The notes beneath the pieces were generated by a model, which was not told where the DNA came from, ran no database searches, and saw only the letters and a program-made list of their open reading frames with translations. The position numbers and the translations under genes were made by a program. This document shows, piece by piece, positions 25,938 to 33,698 of a stretch of DNA of 64,000 nucleotides (its first letter is position 1; each line of letters opens with the position of its first letter). Origin of the DNA: an uncultured Rhodocyclaceae bacterium (lineage in GTDB: Bacteria; Pseudomonadota; Gammaproteobacteria; Burkholderiales; Rhodocyclaceae); NCBI GenBank assembly GCA_907163225.1, contig OU015322.1, forward strand, positions 2,848,060 to 2,912,059, written 5' to 3'.

Positions 25938-27743
25938 TTAGCCCGCCTTGCCCCACGAGTCCTTGAGCGTGACGGCGCGGTTGAAGACCGGCGCGCCCGG
26001 CTTCGAGTTGACGCGGTCGGCGACGAAATAGCCGTGGCGCTCGAACTGGAAGCGCTCTTCCGGCCTAGCGTCGCGCAGGCAGGATTCGAGCTGGGCGGTG
26101 ATGGTCTGGGCGGAATCGGTATTCATGTCGTCGAGGAAATCGCGCTCAAGATCCGGTGCATCGCCTTCGCGGCGCGAACCGGGCGCCGGCACCTTGAACA
26201 GCCGTTCGTAGAGGCGAATTTCGGCCGGGTAGGCGTGGGCGGCCGAAACCCAGTGCAGATTGCCCTTGACCTTGACGCTGTCGGCGCCCGGCGTGCCGGA
26301 TTTGGTTTCGGGCAGATATTTGCAGTGGACCGCAACAACCTTGCCGTTCTCATCCTTGTCGCAGCCGGTGCATTCGACGACATAGCCGTACTTGAGGCGG
26401 GCCATGTTGCCGGGGAATAGGCGGCGGAAGCCCTTGCTCGGGACTTCCATGAAGTCCTCGCCCTCGATCCACAGTTCGCGACTGAAAGGGTTGCTGCGCT
26501 GGCCGAGTTCAGGGTGCAGCGGATGGTTCGGTGCGAAGCACTCCTCGACTTGGTCGGCCGGGTAGTTGTCGATGATCAGCTTGACCGGGTCGAGCACGGC
26601 AATGCGGCGCTGGTCGGACTCGTTCATCACCTCGCGCATGGCGTCTTCAAACAGCACGTAGTCGATCAGCGAATCGTTCTTGGTAACGCCAACGCGCTCC
26701 ATGAACAGGCGGAAACCTTCGGCCGAATAGCCACGGCGGCGGGCGCCAACGAGCGTCGGCATGCGCGGGTCGTCCCAGCCGGAAACGTGCTTTTCATCGA
26801 CGAGCTGGATGAGCTTGCGTTTGCTCAACACTACGTAAGTCAGGTTAAGGCGCGAGAACTCGATCTGCTGCGGCAGCGGCCGTTGCATCAGCCCGGCTTC
26901 GGCCAGGCGCTCGAGCAGCCAGTCGTAGAACGGGCGCTGATCTTCGAATTCCAGCGTACAGATCGAATGCGTGATGTTTTCCAGCGCATCCTCAATCGGG
27001 TGCGCGAAGGTGTACATCGGATACACGCAGTACTTGTCGCCGGTGTTGTGGTGCGTGGCGTGGCGGATGCGGTAGATGGCCGGGTCGCGCAGGTTGATGT
27101 TCGGTGCGGCCATGTCGATTTTGGCGCGCAGGATGTGGGCGCCATCGGCAAACTCGCCGGCCTGCATGCGCTTGAACAAATCCATGTTCTCGGCCACCGA
27201 GCGGTCGCGGAAAGGTGAGTTCTTGCCAGGCTGGGTCAGCGTGCCGCGGTTAGCGCGCATTTCGTCGGCGTTCTGGCTATCAACGTAGGCGTGGCCGACG
27301 CTGATCAGCGCTTCGGCGCATTGCAGCATCCAGTCGAAATAATTCGAGGCGTAGTAGAGATTGGTTTCGCCCGCCTGCTCCCACGAGCAGCCCAGCCATT
27401 TGACGGCATCGATGATGGAATCGACGTATTCCTGGTCTTCCTTCTCCGGGTTGGTGTCGTCGAAACGCAGGTGGCAGCGGCCACCGTACTGCTGGGCAAG
27501 GCCGAAATTGAGCAGGATGGATTTGGCGTGGCCGAAATGCAGGTAGCCGTTCGGCTCCGGCGGAAAGCGGGTGCGCAGTTTGGCGGTGTCGAGCGGGGCA
27601 GCGGCGTGGTCGGCGGCAGTGCCCGGATGGCCCGCCCAGTGGCGCTGGGCATGCTTGCCGGCGGCAATATCGGCTTCGACGATGTTCCTGATGAAATTGG
27701 CGGCGGGGGCTGGTGTGTTGGCGGGCTGGTTGGGGCTGCTCAC
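25938..27743 (-). CDS. glnS: Glutaminyl-tRNA synthetase
   Basis: Class I aminoacyl-tRNA synthetase (601 aa) that charges tRNA-Gln. HIGH-type motif RFPPEPNGYLHFGHAKS, the GlnRS-specific FDDTNPEKE, and KMSKS-type VLSKRKL are present, with the C-terminal anticodon-binding beta-barrels (LWIEGEDFMEVPSKGF, RLYERLF). Length and order are normal for proteobacteria. It heads the glnS / Cys protein / methyltransferase / pyrF series on the minus strand and is divergent from crcB. Confidence 0.97.
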   Translation of the reverse strand: MSSPNQPANTPAPAANFIRNIVEADIAAGKHAQRHWAGHPGTAADHAAAPLDTAKLRTRFPPEPNGYLHFGHAKSILLNFGLAQQYGGRCHLRFDDTNPEKEDQEYVDSIIDAVKWLGCSWEQAGETNLYYASNYFDWMLQCAEALISVGHAYVDSQNADEMRANRGTLTQPGKNSPFRDRSVAENMDLFKRMQAGEFADGAHILRAKIDMAAPNINLRDPAIYRIRHATHHNTGDKYCVYPMYTFAHPIEDALENITHSICTLEFEDQRPFYDWLLERLAEAGLMQRPLPQQIEFSRLNLTYVVLSKRKLIQLVDEKHVSGWDDPRMPTLVGARRRGYSAEGFRLFMERVGVTKNDSLIDYVLFEDAMREVMNESDQRRIAVLDPVKLIIDNYPADQVEECFAPNHPLHPELGQRSNPFSRELWIEGEDFMEVPSKGFRRLFPGNMARLKYGYVVECTGCDKDENGKVVAVHCKYLPETKSGTPGADSVKVKGNLHWVSAAHAYPAEIRLYERLFKVPAPGSRREGDAPDLERDFLDDMNTDSAQTITAQLESCLRDARPEERFQFERHGYFVADRVNSKPGAPVFNRAVTLKDSWGKAG

Positions 27744-27811
27744 GGTAAAACCTCAGATTTCAATCACGCCATTTTAACGGTTGGTGTCCTTAAACCGCTA
27801 AAATTCACCGC

Positions 27812-28219
27812 ATGTCTGCATTGCAAAACCTAACTGCGCTCAACTTCCTGGCTGTCGGCTTCGGCGCCGCACTGGGGGCGTGGGCACGCTGGCTCCTCGG
27901 CATGGCGCTGAATCCGCTGCTGATTGGATTGCCGCTGGGTACCTTGGCGGCCAATTTGATCGGTGGCTACCTGATCGGCGTGGCGGTTGGCCTCTTCCAT
28001 CTCAACACCCATTTTCCTTTGGCCTGGAAGCTGTTCGCGATCACCGGCTTCCTTGGCGGCCTGACCACCTTTTCCACGTTTTCGGCCGAAGTCGTCGAAC
28101 GCCTGCTGGCCGGCCAACCCGCTTGGGCCATCGGCCTGGCATCCGTTCATCTGGCCGGCTCGCTGGCGGCCACTTATCTCGGCCTGCTGACCGTTGGCGC
28201 TACGCGGATCTGGAGCTGA
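27812..28219 (+). CDS. crcB: Fluoride channel CrcB/FluC
   Basis: Small membrane protein (135 aa) with four TM helices that exports fluoride. Signature GAALGAWARWLLG, GTLAANLIGGYLIGV and TGFLGGLTTFSTFSAEV (with the conserved Phe and Thr/Ser track). The upstream 68 bases are too short for, and do not resemble, a fluoride riboswitch. It ends directly against the convergent hemerythrin gene. Confidence 0.94.
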   Translation: MSALQNLTALNFLAVGFGAALGAWARWLLGMALNPLLIGLPLGTLAANLIGGYLIGVAVGLFHLNTHFPLAWKLFAITGFLGGLTTFSTFSAEVVERLLAGQPAWAIGLASVHLAGSLAATYLGLLTVGATRIWS

Positions 28220-28675
28220 TCAGGCGCCTTGGTGCGCCAGGGTGTTTTCGGCGAGGTAGCTTTCAAGCGGCTCGTCAAAATCCCTGAAATGAGCCAGCAG
28301 GTTCTCGTGGATACGCTCTACACCCTCAATTGCCTGCACGTAGTTGCCACACGCGGACAGTACGACGCGAATCGATTTCAGTTGGTGGGCGATATCCATG
28401 TGTGACTGATTGTGGGCAATGCGGTGCGCAGCCGGAACGCGATCGTCCATGAACATCGATTCGATCAGGCAGTGTTTCAGGGTGGCTTCGACGAACCCTC
28501 TGATCAACTGGTCGATATTGCCTTGGCAGACAGGGCGATTTGGCGCCTGACAATTGCCGCAACTATCCATTTTATTGCGCTGGCCGCATTCCGAACGGAT
28601 GCGCTCGATCATTTCCAGCATGCGCCCATGATCCCGGTGCATTCTCTCGATTGCATTTTCACCATCAGGCGACAT
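28220..28675 (-). CDS. Hemerythrin-like di-iron protein
   Basis: Soluble helical protein (151 aa) with the hemerythrin ligand pattern: His in MHRDHGRMLEMIE, H-x3-E in LKHCLIESMFM, H-x3-H in AHNQSHMD and H-x4-D in LAHFRDFD. Such proteins bind O2 or NO at a di-iron centre. A cysteine-rich insertion (CGNCQAPNRPVC, residues about 39-50) between the first and second helices is unusual and could be redox-active or bind metal. The ATG is preceded by ggaag. The stop is immediately adjacent to the crcB stop. Confidence 0.8.
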   Translation of the reverse strand: MSPDGENAIERMHRDHGRMLEMIERIRSECGQRNKMDSCGNCQAPNRPVCQGNIDQLIRGFVEATLKHCLIESMFMDDRVPAAHRIAHNQSHMDIAHQLKSIRVVLSACGNYVQAIEGVERIHENLLAHFRDFDEPLESYLAENTLAHQGA

Positions 28676-28857
28676 AGCGACTTCCTAACGAAAAACTGGA
28701 GCGATTCAGATGAACAGGCATACTTTCGTCAGTGGCCGAGGGGGCCAAACGGCTGCCAACTTCGCAAAGTATCCTGACAAGTATTGCACTTAGTTCCACA
28801 TTCTGAAAAACAGTTCATTGCGTTTTGCAGATGGGCGCCTGACCGACGATTTCGGCG

Positions 28858-29844
28858 TCAGAACAGTCGGCCAAGATGCCCGGCAAGGCCTTGCTCGCTG
28901 ACGAAAGTGAGGTCATACATCGCCGAAAAGGCCTTGGCATTGTCGTCGCTGAGACCGGCAATGCACATCACGAACTGCTTGGCATCGAGCCCAAGGCGTT
29001 TTCTCAGTGCCAGGTAGCGGTCGATGTTCTGGCGGAATTCACCGCTCTTGCATTCGATGCAGATCGGCACCTTGCCATCGATCAGCATGAAAACATCGAG
29101 TTCATAAGGGTCGCCATTGGCCAGCGTGAGATTCAAGCCGCGCGTGCAGGAAAAGCGGCGCTGGCGCTCCTTGGCGTAGCGCAGGCAGGTCATCAGTGCA
29201 TGCCATTCCAGCCATTCGCCGTTGAAAAAGGCGCGGATGGTAGGCGCGCTTTGCAGAATCAGCCGCACATTGTTTTCCGGCTTGTTGTGAAAGCACTTGG
29301 TAACGAAAGAAAAATCGTAAAGCTGCTGGCAGAAAACCGAGATAGCCTTCGCCTCATCCGGCGATTTCTTGTCGAGATGAATGGTCGTGCTGGCATGCTC
29401 CTTCTGCTGCGACCAACGGATCCGTTCAAGCACCTCCTTGAGCACGCTCAGGTTGCCGCCAATGGCCTCCGCCACCTCGTCGAAAAATCCGCTGGTATCG
29501 ACCCCGCGCATGTCGGCCTGAACCTTGATCTGCTTTTTGTGGAACCAGTCGTAAATCGGCCCGTGCTGCAGTTCTGTCGCCAGAAAGTCCGTGTTGGCCA
29601 GATCAATCTCGCCCTGCGGCGTTGCCGCTCCCGGCGGACTAGGCTGCGCCGGAGCACTGGTCGATTTCAGGCGGATGACTTCGCGCTGGGCATCAAAATA
29701 CTTGTCGAGCAGCTTCTCGATGAAAAACAGCGTCCGATACACCGGAGCGGGCGAGCCGCATTTGGGGCAGGGAACGCTCTGGCCGGCAAGATCGTCCGGC
29801 TGTTCGGCGAGCAGGGTGCATTTATTGCAGCGGATGACGGCCAT
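28858..29844 (-). CDS. Zn-ribbon protein with PD-(D/E)XK nuclease-like C-terminus
   Basis: Protein of 328 aa, not a recognised named family. The N-terminus has a zinc ribbon (CNKCTLLAEQP... CPKCGSP). A middle helical region (about 60-220) follows, then a C-terminal fold with YELDVFMLIDGKVPICIECK, the E-D-ECK arrangement of PD-(D/E)XK nucleases, close in form to DUF1887/Card1-type domains (IECKSGEFRQN). No CRISPR or restriction genes are nearby. A nuclease role in defence or repair is inference; the apparent active-site residues are intact. Confidence 0.68.
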   Translation of the reverse strand: MAVIRCNKCTLLAEQPDDLAGQSVPCPKCGSPAPVYRTLFFIEKLLDKYFDAQREVIRLKSTSAPAQPSPPGAATPQGEIDLANTDFLATELQHGPIYDWFHKKQIKVQADMRGVDTSGFFDEVAEAIGGNLSVLKEVLERIRWSQQKEHASTTIHLDKKSPDEAKAISVFCQQLYDFSFVTKCFHNKPENNVRLILQSAPTIRAFFNGEWLEWHALMTCLRYAKERQRRFSCTRGLNLTLANGDPYELDVFMLIDGKVPICIECKSGEFRQNIDRYLALRKRLGLDAKQFVMCIAGLSDDNAKAFSAMYDLTFVSEQGLAGHLGRLF

Positions 29845-29985
29845 GATTTTGTCGGTGAGGAATATGCGGGAAGTATAAACCCGCGGTTAAGCGATGGCGC
29901 GCAAGCGGCAGCGGGTTGAAACGAAATTGAAACATCGGCGTAAGACAATCGCGACGTTTCCAATCGTAACCCTCCGGAGAATTCC

Positions 29986-30243
29986 ATGCGTTCCCTGATC
30001 ATTGCCGCCACCTTTGCGCTCACCCTGTCCGCCTGCGCCACCCAGTCCCCCCCGCCTGCCGCTGCGCCTGTTCCTGCTGCAGCAGCCGCCCCGGCTCCCG
30101 CAGCAAAAGCGCCGCAGTGCTACAACGGCGACTCCGGCAAATTTGTAGCCGTCGGCACCACGGCAGCCATATCCGGCGTCAAGGTCGTCTGCGAAAAAAC
30201 CAGCGACGGCAAAAACGCCCAGTGGATGGGCGTCAAGAAATAA
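29986..30243 (+). CDS. Small outer-membrane lipoprotein
   Basis: 85-aa precursor with a lipobox (TLSAC, Cys17), an Ala/Pro-rich linker and a short C-terminal module with two cysteines (QCYNGDSGKFVAVGTTAAIS, VVCEKTSDGK). The ggag at -12 supports the start. It is followed by an intrinsic terminator and is therefore monocistronic. Function unknown. Confidence 0.8.
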   Translation: MRSLIIAATFALTLSACATQSPPPAAAPVPAAAAAPAPAAKAPQCYNGDSGKFVAVGTTAAISGVKVVCEKTSDGKNAQWMGVKK

Positions 30244-30255
30244 TCGCCAGGCCAC

Positions 30256-30294
30256 AAAAGCAAAACGCCGTCCCTTGGGGCGGCGTTTTGCTTT
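30256..30294 (+). terminator. Intrinsic terminator after the lipoprotein gene
   Basis: AAAAGCAAAACGCCG-tcccttggggCGGCGTTTTGCTTT, a long stem with flanking A and T runs 13 bases after the stop. It marks the left boundary of the integron region. Confidence 0.9.
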
Positions 30295-30304
30295 AGGTCG
30301 CACG

Positions 30305-30554
30305 ACTTCACGTGAGGCCGGGCGGCACTGCCTGTTTCAAATTCAGGCAAAATTTCCGGTTGACCGTAGCAACGCCGAAAACGCCAAGCCGACGCGCTAA
30401 AACCAGCACGGTGCCAAGAGCAACCCGACCAAAAATAGGCCCGAAAACCGAGTTGACCGTAACAAAGCAACGAAGGCCAAGCCGCGCTGCAAAAACCAGC
30501 GCGGTGCTCAGAACGGGGGACGGAAAGTGAAGCGACATAAAGAAACCGAAGCCT
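30305..30554 (-). repeat. Degenerate copy of the 313-bp cassette sequence at the integron end
   Basis: On the minus strand this carries the same start as the repeated cassettes (GTTAGAAGGCTTCGG), the GCTTGGC/CCAGCGC blocks and two CGGTCAAC cores (30359-30366 and 30452-30459), but no attC could be seen at its left end. It looks like a rearranged or decayed terminal cassette. No other gene is visible in this stretch. Confidence 0.6.
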
Positions 30555-30624
30555 TCTAACGTGCTAGCTCAGCCGACGGCAGGCAGCGTAGCTGGCTGAC
30601 GGTCGGCTGGAGCGGGATGTTAGA
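30555..30624 (-). other. attC site 10 (distal)
   Basis: Bounded by TCTAAC (30555-30560) and GTTAGA (30619-30624), 70 bp, with an internal dyad around CAGCCGAC..GTCGGCTG. It directly follows the stop of the membrane-protein gene. Confidence 0.85.
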
Positions 30625-30630
30625 GGATGG

Positions 30631-31098
30631 CTAAAGGTGTTTTTCTTCACTTTGCGCCTGAGCTTTCTTTAGGTGGCGTGCGACGCCCGGCCAGCCAATG
30701 GCTTGTATGAGAACAAGAGCGACTACAAGCGCACCTACCAAAAAGGCCCAAATGTCTCTGTGGCTTGGATGAGCGGTGATTAGCAATATTGAAAGTAACG
30801 GGAATAGGAATATGAGAATGATTGGGTAGTAGGTAACGATTTTTGGGATGACGACAATCGGGGTATTCGTTACCGGGTCTAGCCAGCCAACAATGTCTGT
30901 TATTGCGTCGCCTCGAAAAGCAGCAATTACGTTTTGTCCTGAATTTGGTTTGGTTGCCACAGCGATAGGCAATTCGGGAATGTGCTGACCGTCAATGTAG
31001 ATGGATACGACCGAGTGAGCAGTTCCTCCACGGGAGGGTACCGTTACAAAATGAGAAACAGCCAGGTCGGAAATTTTCTCTGTGCGCAAGCGCGGCAC
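30631..31098 (-). CDS. Cassette-borne membrane protein
   Basis: 155-aa protein, GTG start right at the cassette boundary (the ribosome-binding sequence would lie in the preceding attC). An N-terminal soluble part (IYIDGQHIPELPIAV, QNVIAAFRGDAITDIVGWLD) is followed by two TM helices (YYPIILIFLFPLLSILLI, DIWAFLVGALVVALVLI). I do not recognise the family. AT content is higher than in the core genes, in keeping with a cassette acquired horizontally. Confidence 0.75.
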   Translation of the reverse strand: MPRLRTEKISDLAVSHFVTVPSRGGTAHSVVSIYIDGQHIPELPIAVATKPNSGQNVIAAFRGDAITDIVGWLDPVTNTPIVVIPKIVTYYPIILIFLFPLLSILLITAHPSHRDIWAFLVGALVVALVLIQAIGWPGVARHLKKAQAQSEEKHL

Positions 31099-31099
31099 C

Positions 31100-31184
31100 T
31101 CTAACGTAAAGGTGACCGGCGCTGCGCGGGTTTATTGCGCAGCGTCCAGCGACCGAAGGGAGCGGGGTCGACCGCCGGGTTAGA
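31100..31184 (-). other. attC site 9
   Basis: TCTAAC (31100-31105) to GTTAGA (31179-31184), 85 bp, with the GCGCTGCGCG/CGCGCAGCGTC-type dyad common to this array. It belongs to a 313-bp cassette. Confidence 0.88.
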
Positions 31185-31417
31185 AAAGTTTGCCGGGAAA
31201 GCGGTGGCGCAAGCGAACTGCCTGCAGCCGAAACCGCTGGCGGCAAACGGGAAATGCCAGGCAGCCGGGAAAGCCGCCAAACCCGATTTCAATTTTGGCC
31301 AAAATTTCCGGTTGACCGTAGCAACGCCGAAAACGCCAAGCCGACGCGCTAAAACCAGCACGGAGCCTAGAGCAAGCGACGGGAAGCGAAGAAGCATAAA
31401 AAACCGAAGCCTTCTAA
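31105..31417 (-). mobile_element. 313-bp repeated cassette, copy 4
   Basis: Near-identical (roughly nine bases in ten) to the units at 31909, 32222 and 33057. It holds one CGGTCAAC core with the full A/T tracts (31311-31318, minus) and a 98-codon frame at 31101-31397 (MLLRFPSLALGSVLVLARRL...) that starts 20 bases into the cassette and ends in its attC. Whether that frame is translated is unknown. It lies between the membrane-protein and VOC cassettes. Confidence 0.85.
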
Positions 31418-31473
31418 CGTCAAAGCTCAGGGGCGTGCCGCTTGCGGCGCGTCCCTTGGAGCGCAGTGTTAGA
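31413..31473 (-). other. attC site 8
   Basis: TCTAAC (31413-31418) to GTTAGA (31468-31473), 61 bp, dyad GGGGCGTGCCGC/GCGGCGCGTCCC. It follows the VOC gene. Confidence 0.85.
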
Positions 31474-31481
31474 CCATGTGC

Positions 31482-31868
31482 TCATTGCATTGAGTGAAGG
31501 CCAATCATATTGCCTTCGGTATCGACAACCATCGCAATAAAGCCGTGCTCACCAATTGACATCTTGCCTTTGAAGACTTCCCCTCCATGCGCTGCTGCTC
31601 GTTCAGCCTCGACTGAGCAATCCTCACAGGAGAAATAGACCAAAGTGCTACCGCCAGAGGGGCATCCGGCCATTTTCACCAACGCCCCTGCTGCGCCTGA
31701 ATCTTCCATTGACATCGGAAATGCCCACATCTCCATTTCGGGGAAGCCGTTAGGATCAGGATTTTTCAACTCTTCTAATGAGCCTTGAAGCACAGCTTCG
31801 TAGAACGCCTTCGCACGGGGCATGTCCTGAACGTAAATTTCAAACCAACCGACCGGATTGCTTTTCAT
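31482..31868 (-). CDS. VOC-family (glyoxalase-like) protein, cassette-borne
   Basis: 128-aa vicinal-oxygen-chelate protein: GWFEIYVQDMPRAKAFYEAV in the first beta-alpha-beta-beta unit and GFIAMVVDTEGNMIGLHS at the end, with Glu residues that could bind metal. Members include glyoxalases, dioxygenases and drug-binding resistance proteins; the substrate is not evident. The start (ATG 31868) is 36 bases inside the cassette with aaaggagtaacacc upstream. attC follows nine bases after the stop, the standard cassette layout. Confidence 0.88.
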   Translation of the reverse strand: MKSNPVGWFEIYVQDMPRAKAFYEAVLQGSLEELKNPDPNGFPEMEMWAFPMSMEDSGAAGALVKMAGCPSGGSTLVYFSCEDCSVEAERAAAHGGEVFKGKMSIGEHGFIAMVVDTEGNMIGLHSMQ

Positions 31869-31903
31869 GGTGTTACTCCTTTGGGGAAAAATTGTGAAGA
31901 GGA

Positions 31904-31988
31904 TCTAACGTAAAGGTGACCGGCGCTGCGCGGGTTTATTGCGCAGCGTCCAGCGACCGAAGGGAGCGGGGTCGACCGCCGGGTTAGA
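31904..31988 (-). other. attC site 7
   Basis: TCTAAC (31904-31909) to GTTAGA (31983-31988), 85 bp, almost identical to attC sites 9 and 6. Confidence 0.88.
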
Positions 31989-32221
31989 AGGGTTTGCCGG
32001 GAAAGCGGCAGCCCAAGCGAACTGCCTGCAGCCGAAACCGCTGGTGGCAAACGGGAAATGCCGGGCAGCCGGGAAAGCCGCCAAACCCGACGCCAAATTT
32101 GGCCAAAATTTCCGGTTGACCGTAGCAACGACGAAAACGCCAAGCTGACGGGCCAAAACCAGCACGGAGCCAAGAGCAAGCGACGGGAAGCGAAGAAGCA
32201 TAAAAAGCAGAAGCCTTCTAA
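31909..32221 (-). mobile_element. 313-bp repeated cassette, copy 3
   Basis: Same length and organisation as the other 313-bp units, with the CGGTCAAC core at 32115-32122 (minus) and a 98-codon frame at 31905-32201 (MLLRFPSLALGSVLVLARQL...). It sits head-to-tail with copy 2. The distal A/T tract is altered (ggccaaatttggcg). Confidence 0.85.
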
Positions 32222-32301
32222 CGTAGAGGTGACCGGCGCTGCGCGGGTTTATCGCGCAGCGTCCAGCGACCGAAGGGAGCGGGGTCGACCGCCGGGTTAG
32301 A
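32217..32301 (-). other. attC site 6
   Basis: TCTAAC (32217-32222) to GTTAGA (32296-32301), 85 bp, near-identical to sites 7 and 9. Confidence 0.88.
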
Positions 32302-32534
32302 AAGGTTTGCCGGGAAAGCGGTAGCGCAAGCGAACTGCCTGCAGCCGAAACCGCAGGCGGCAAACGGGAAATGCCCGGCAGCCGGCAAAGCCGCCAAACC
32401 CGACGCGAAACTTGGCCAAAATTTCCGGTTGACCGTAGCAACGCCGAAAACGCCAAGCCGACGTGCCCAAACCAGCAAGGAGCCAAGAGCAAGCGACGGA
32501 AAGCGAAGAAGCATAAAAAACCGGAGCCTTCTAA
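32222..32534 (-). mobile_element. 313-bp repeated cassette, copy 2
   Basis: Core at 32428-32435 (minus); 98-codon frame at 32218-32514 (MLLRFPSLALGSLLVWARRL...). In tandem with copy 3, pointing to duplication by repeated integration or by slippage between identical units. Confidence 0.85.
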
Positions 32535-32618
32535 CGTTGTAGGTAAGGGGCGCTGCGCGGCGCTTTATCGCGCAGCGTCCAGCGACCGGAGGGAGCGGCC
32601 TTGACCGCAGTGTTAGGC
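32530..32618 (-). other. attC site 5
   Basis: TCTAAC (32530-32535) to GTTAGGCTT from 32612. The right end repeats the cassette start sequence found at 33057 on the minus strand (GTTAGGCTT), as expected for the R'' and R' ends of one cassette. Confidence 0.88.
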
Positions 32619-33005
32619 TTTTGAGTGATGGTCGGCATAGGCAACTCCGAGGCCAAGAGACCAATCCATACGTGAGTTTTCTACCAAGGCAATCATTACG
32701 TCATCTGCTCGAAAACCAGCCCCGACGGCTTGCTCCGCTACATGGCGAAATAAGGCACGTTTCTGATCGTCAGTGCGACCAAGCAGAAATACCACCTCAA
32801 TTACGCAAGCATCTTTTGAACGGTTAACGCCTCCGAAATGAGGGTCGAGAATAATTTCCTCTGAGTCGAAGCGCGATATCAGTTGAAAGAGATCGTTGGG
32901 CGGAACATTGCAGGTCTTTACAAGTCCATCTTGAACTGCTGCTGCTAACGCTTGCACTTGGTTTGAGGAGAGGTGTCTCGGGGCTGAAATTTTCGTAAGT
33001 GGCAT
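32613..33005 (-). CDS. Tautomerase-family protein, cassette-borne
   Basis: 130-aa protein beginning MPLTKISAP, with the N-terminal Pro that is the catalytic base in 4-oxalocrotonate tautomerase/MIF-like enzymes, and FLLGRTDDQKRALFRHVAEQ as in the longer tautomerase group. The stop codon lies within attC. A further motif VMIALVENSRMDWSLGLG matches this group's C-terminus. Substrate unknown. Confidence 0.85.
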   Translation of the reverse strand: MPLTKISAPRHLSSNQVQALAAAVQDGLVKTCNVPPNDLFQLISRFDSEEIILDPHFGGVNRSKDACVIEVVFLLGRTDDQKRALFRHVAEQAVGAGFRADDVMIALVENSRMDWSLGLGVAYADHHSKA

Positions 33006-33051
33006 ATTGATTTCATTAGTGTCAGGGTTGAGGTAGCGGAGGTTTTTGAAG

Positions 33052-33136
33052 CCTAACGTAAAGGTGACCGGCGCTGCGCGGCACTATCGCGCAGCGTCCA
33101 GCGACCGAAGGGAGCGGGGTCGACCGCCGGGTTAGA
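33052..33136 (-). other. attC site 4
   Basis: CCTAAC (33052-33057) to GTTAGA (33131-33136), 85 bp, of the common array type. Confidence 0.88.
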
Positions 33137-33369
33137 AAAGTTTGCCGGGAAAGCAGTGACGCAAGCGAACTGCCTGCAGCCGAAACCGCAGGCGGCAAAC
33201 GGGAAATGCCAGACAGCCGGGAAAGCCGCCAAACCCGACGCCAAATTTGGCCAAAATTTCCGGTTGACCGCAGCAACGCCGAAAACGCCAAGCCGACGTG
33301 CCAAAACCAGCACAGAGCCAAGAACAAGCGACGGAAAGCGAAGAAGCATAAAAAACCGGAGCCTTCTAA
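33057..33369 (-). mobile_element. 313-bp repeated cassette, copy 1 (nearest attI)
   Basis: Core at 33263-33270 (minus; variant flank TGCGGTCAAC), 98-codon frame at 33053-33349 (MLLRFPSLVLGSVLVLARRL...). As the copy nearest the integrase it should be the most recently inserted. Confidence 0.85.
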
Positions 33370-33428
33370 CGTGGAGCTAACCCGACTGCGCGGCTTTTCG
33401 CGCAGGTCGGGTTGAGCGCAGGGTTAGA
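33365..33428 (-). other. attC site 3
   Basis: TCTAAC (33365-33370) to GTTAGA (33423-33428), 64 bp, dyad AACCCGAC/GTCGGGTT. Confidence 0.87.
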
Positions 33429-33435
33429 AATGTGG

Positions 33436-33663
33436 TCAATTAACCCGCTTTAGGCGGAAGCCCTTACCCTGCATGCACAACTTTAGAAGCTCAGCTTCTT
33501 CAGTTGCGGGGGTTTTGTTTAGCCGGATTTGGTAACGACACTCAGAGAGTGCGTCTGTGCGCTGGTGCTCGGATGCCCCTTCTTTCACATAGTCATAGCG
33601 TGCAGGTGTTGCACATGCGGAAATGGCGGACGCGATAGCGATGATAAGAAGTGTATTTTTCAT
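33436..33663 (-). CDS. Small lipoprotein, cassette-borne
   Basis: 75-aa precursor with a lipobox (AISAC, Cys17), then CATPARYDYVKEG and a short helical tail with two more cysteines (LSECRYQIRL, LLKLCMQGKGF). Similar short lipoproteins are common in chromosomal integron cassettes. No function recognised. attC 3 begins seven bases after its stop. Confidence 0.8.
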   Translation of the reverse strand: MKNTLLIIAIASAISACATPARYDYVKEGASEHQRTDALSECRYQIRLNKTPATEEAELLKLCMQGKGFRLKRVN

Positions 33664-33698
33664 TTCGTAGATAAGTAGTGGTGGTTGAGAGAGAAATT

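Noticed and set aside
27744-27811. Fluoride riboswitch before crcB
   Set aside because: Only 68 bases separate glnS and crcB, and no crcB-motif consensus is visible.
31905-32492. 195-codon minus-strand frame joining two cassettes
   Set aside because: It reads across an attC boundary between two tandem 313-bp cassettes, so it is an accident of the array.
31100-33430. Repeated units mistaken for a CRISPR array
   Set aside because: The repeats are 61-89 bp attC dyads and 313-bp units, not short direct repeats with unique spacers; there are no cas genes.
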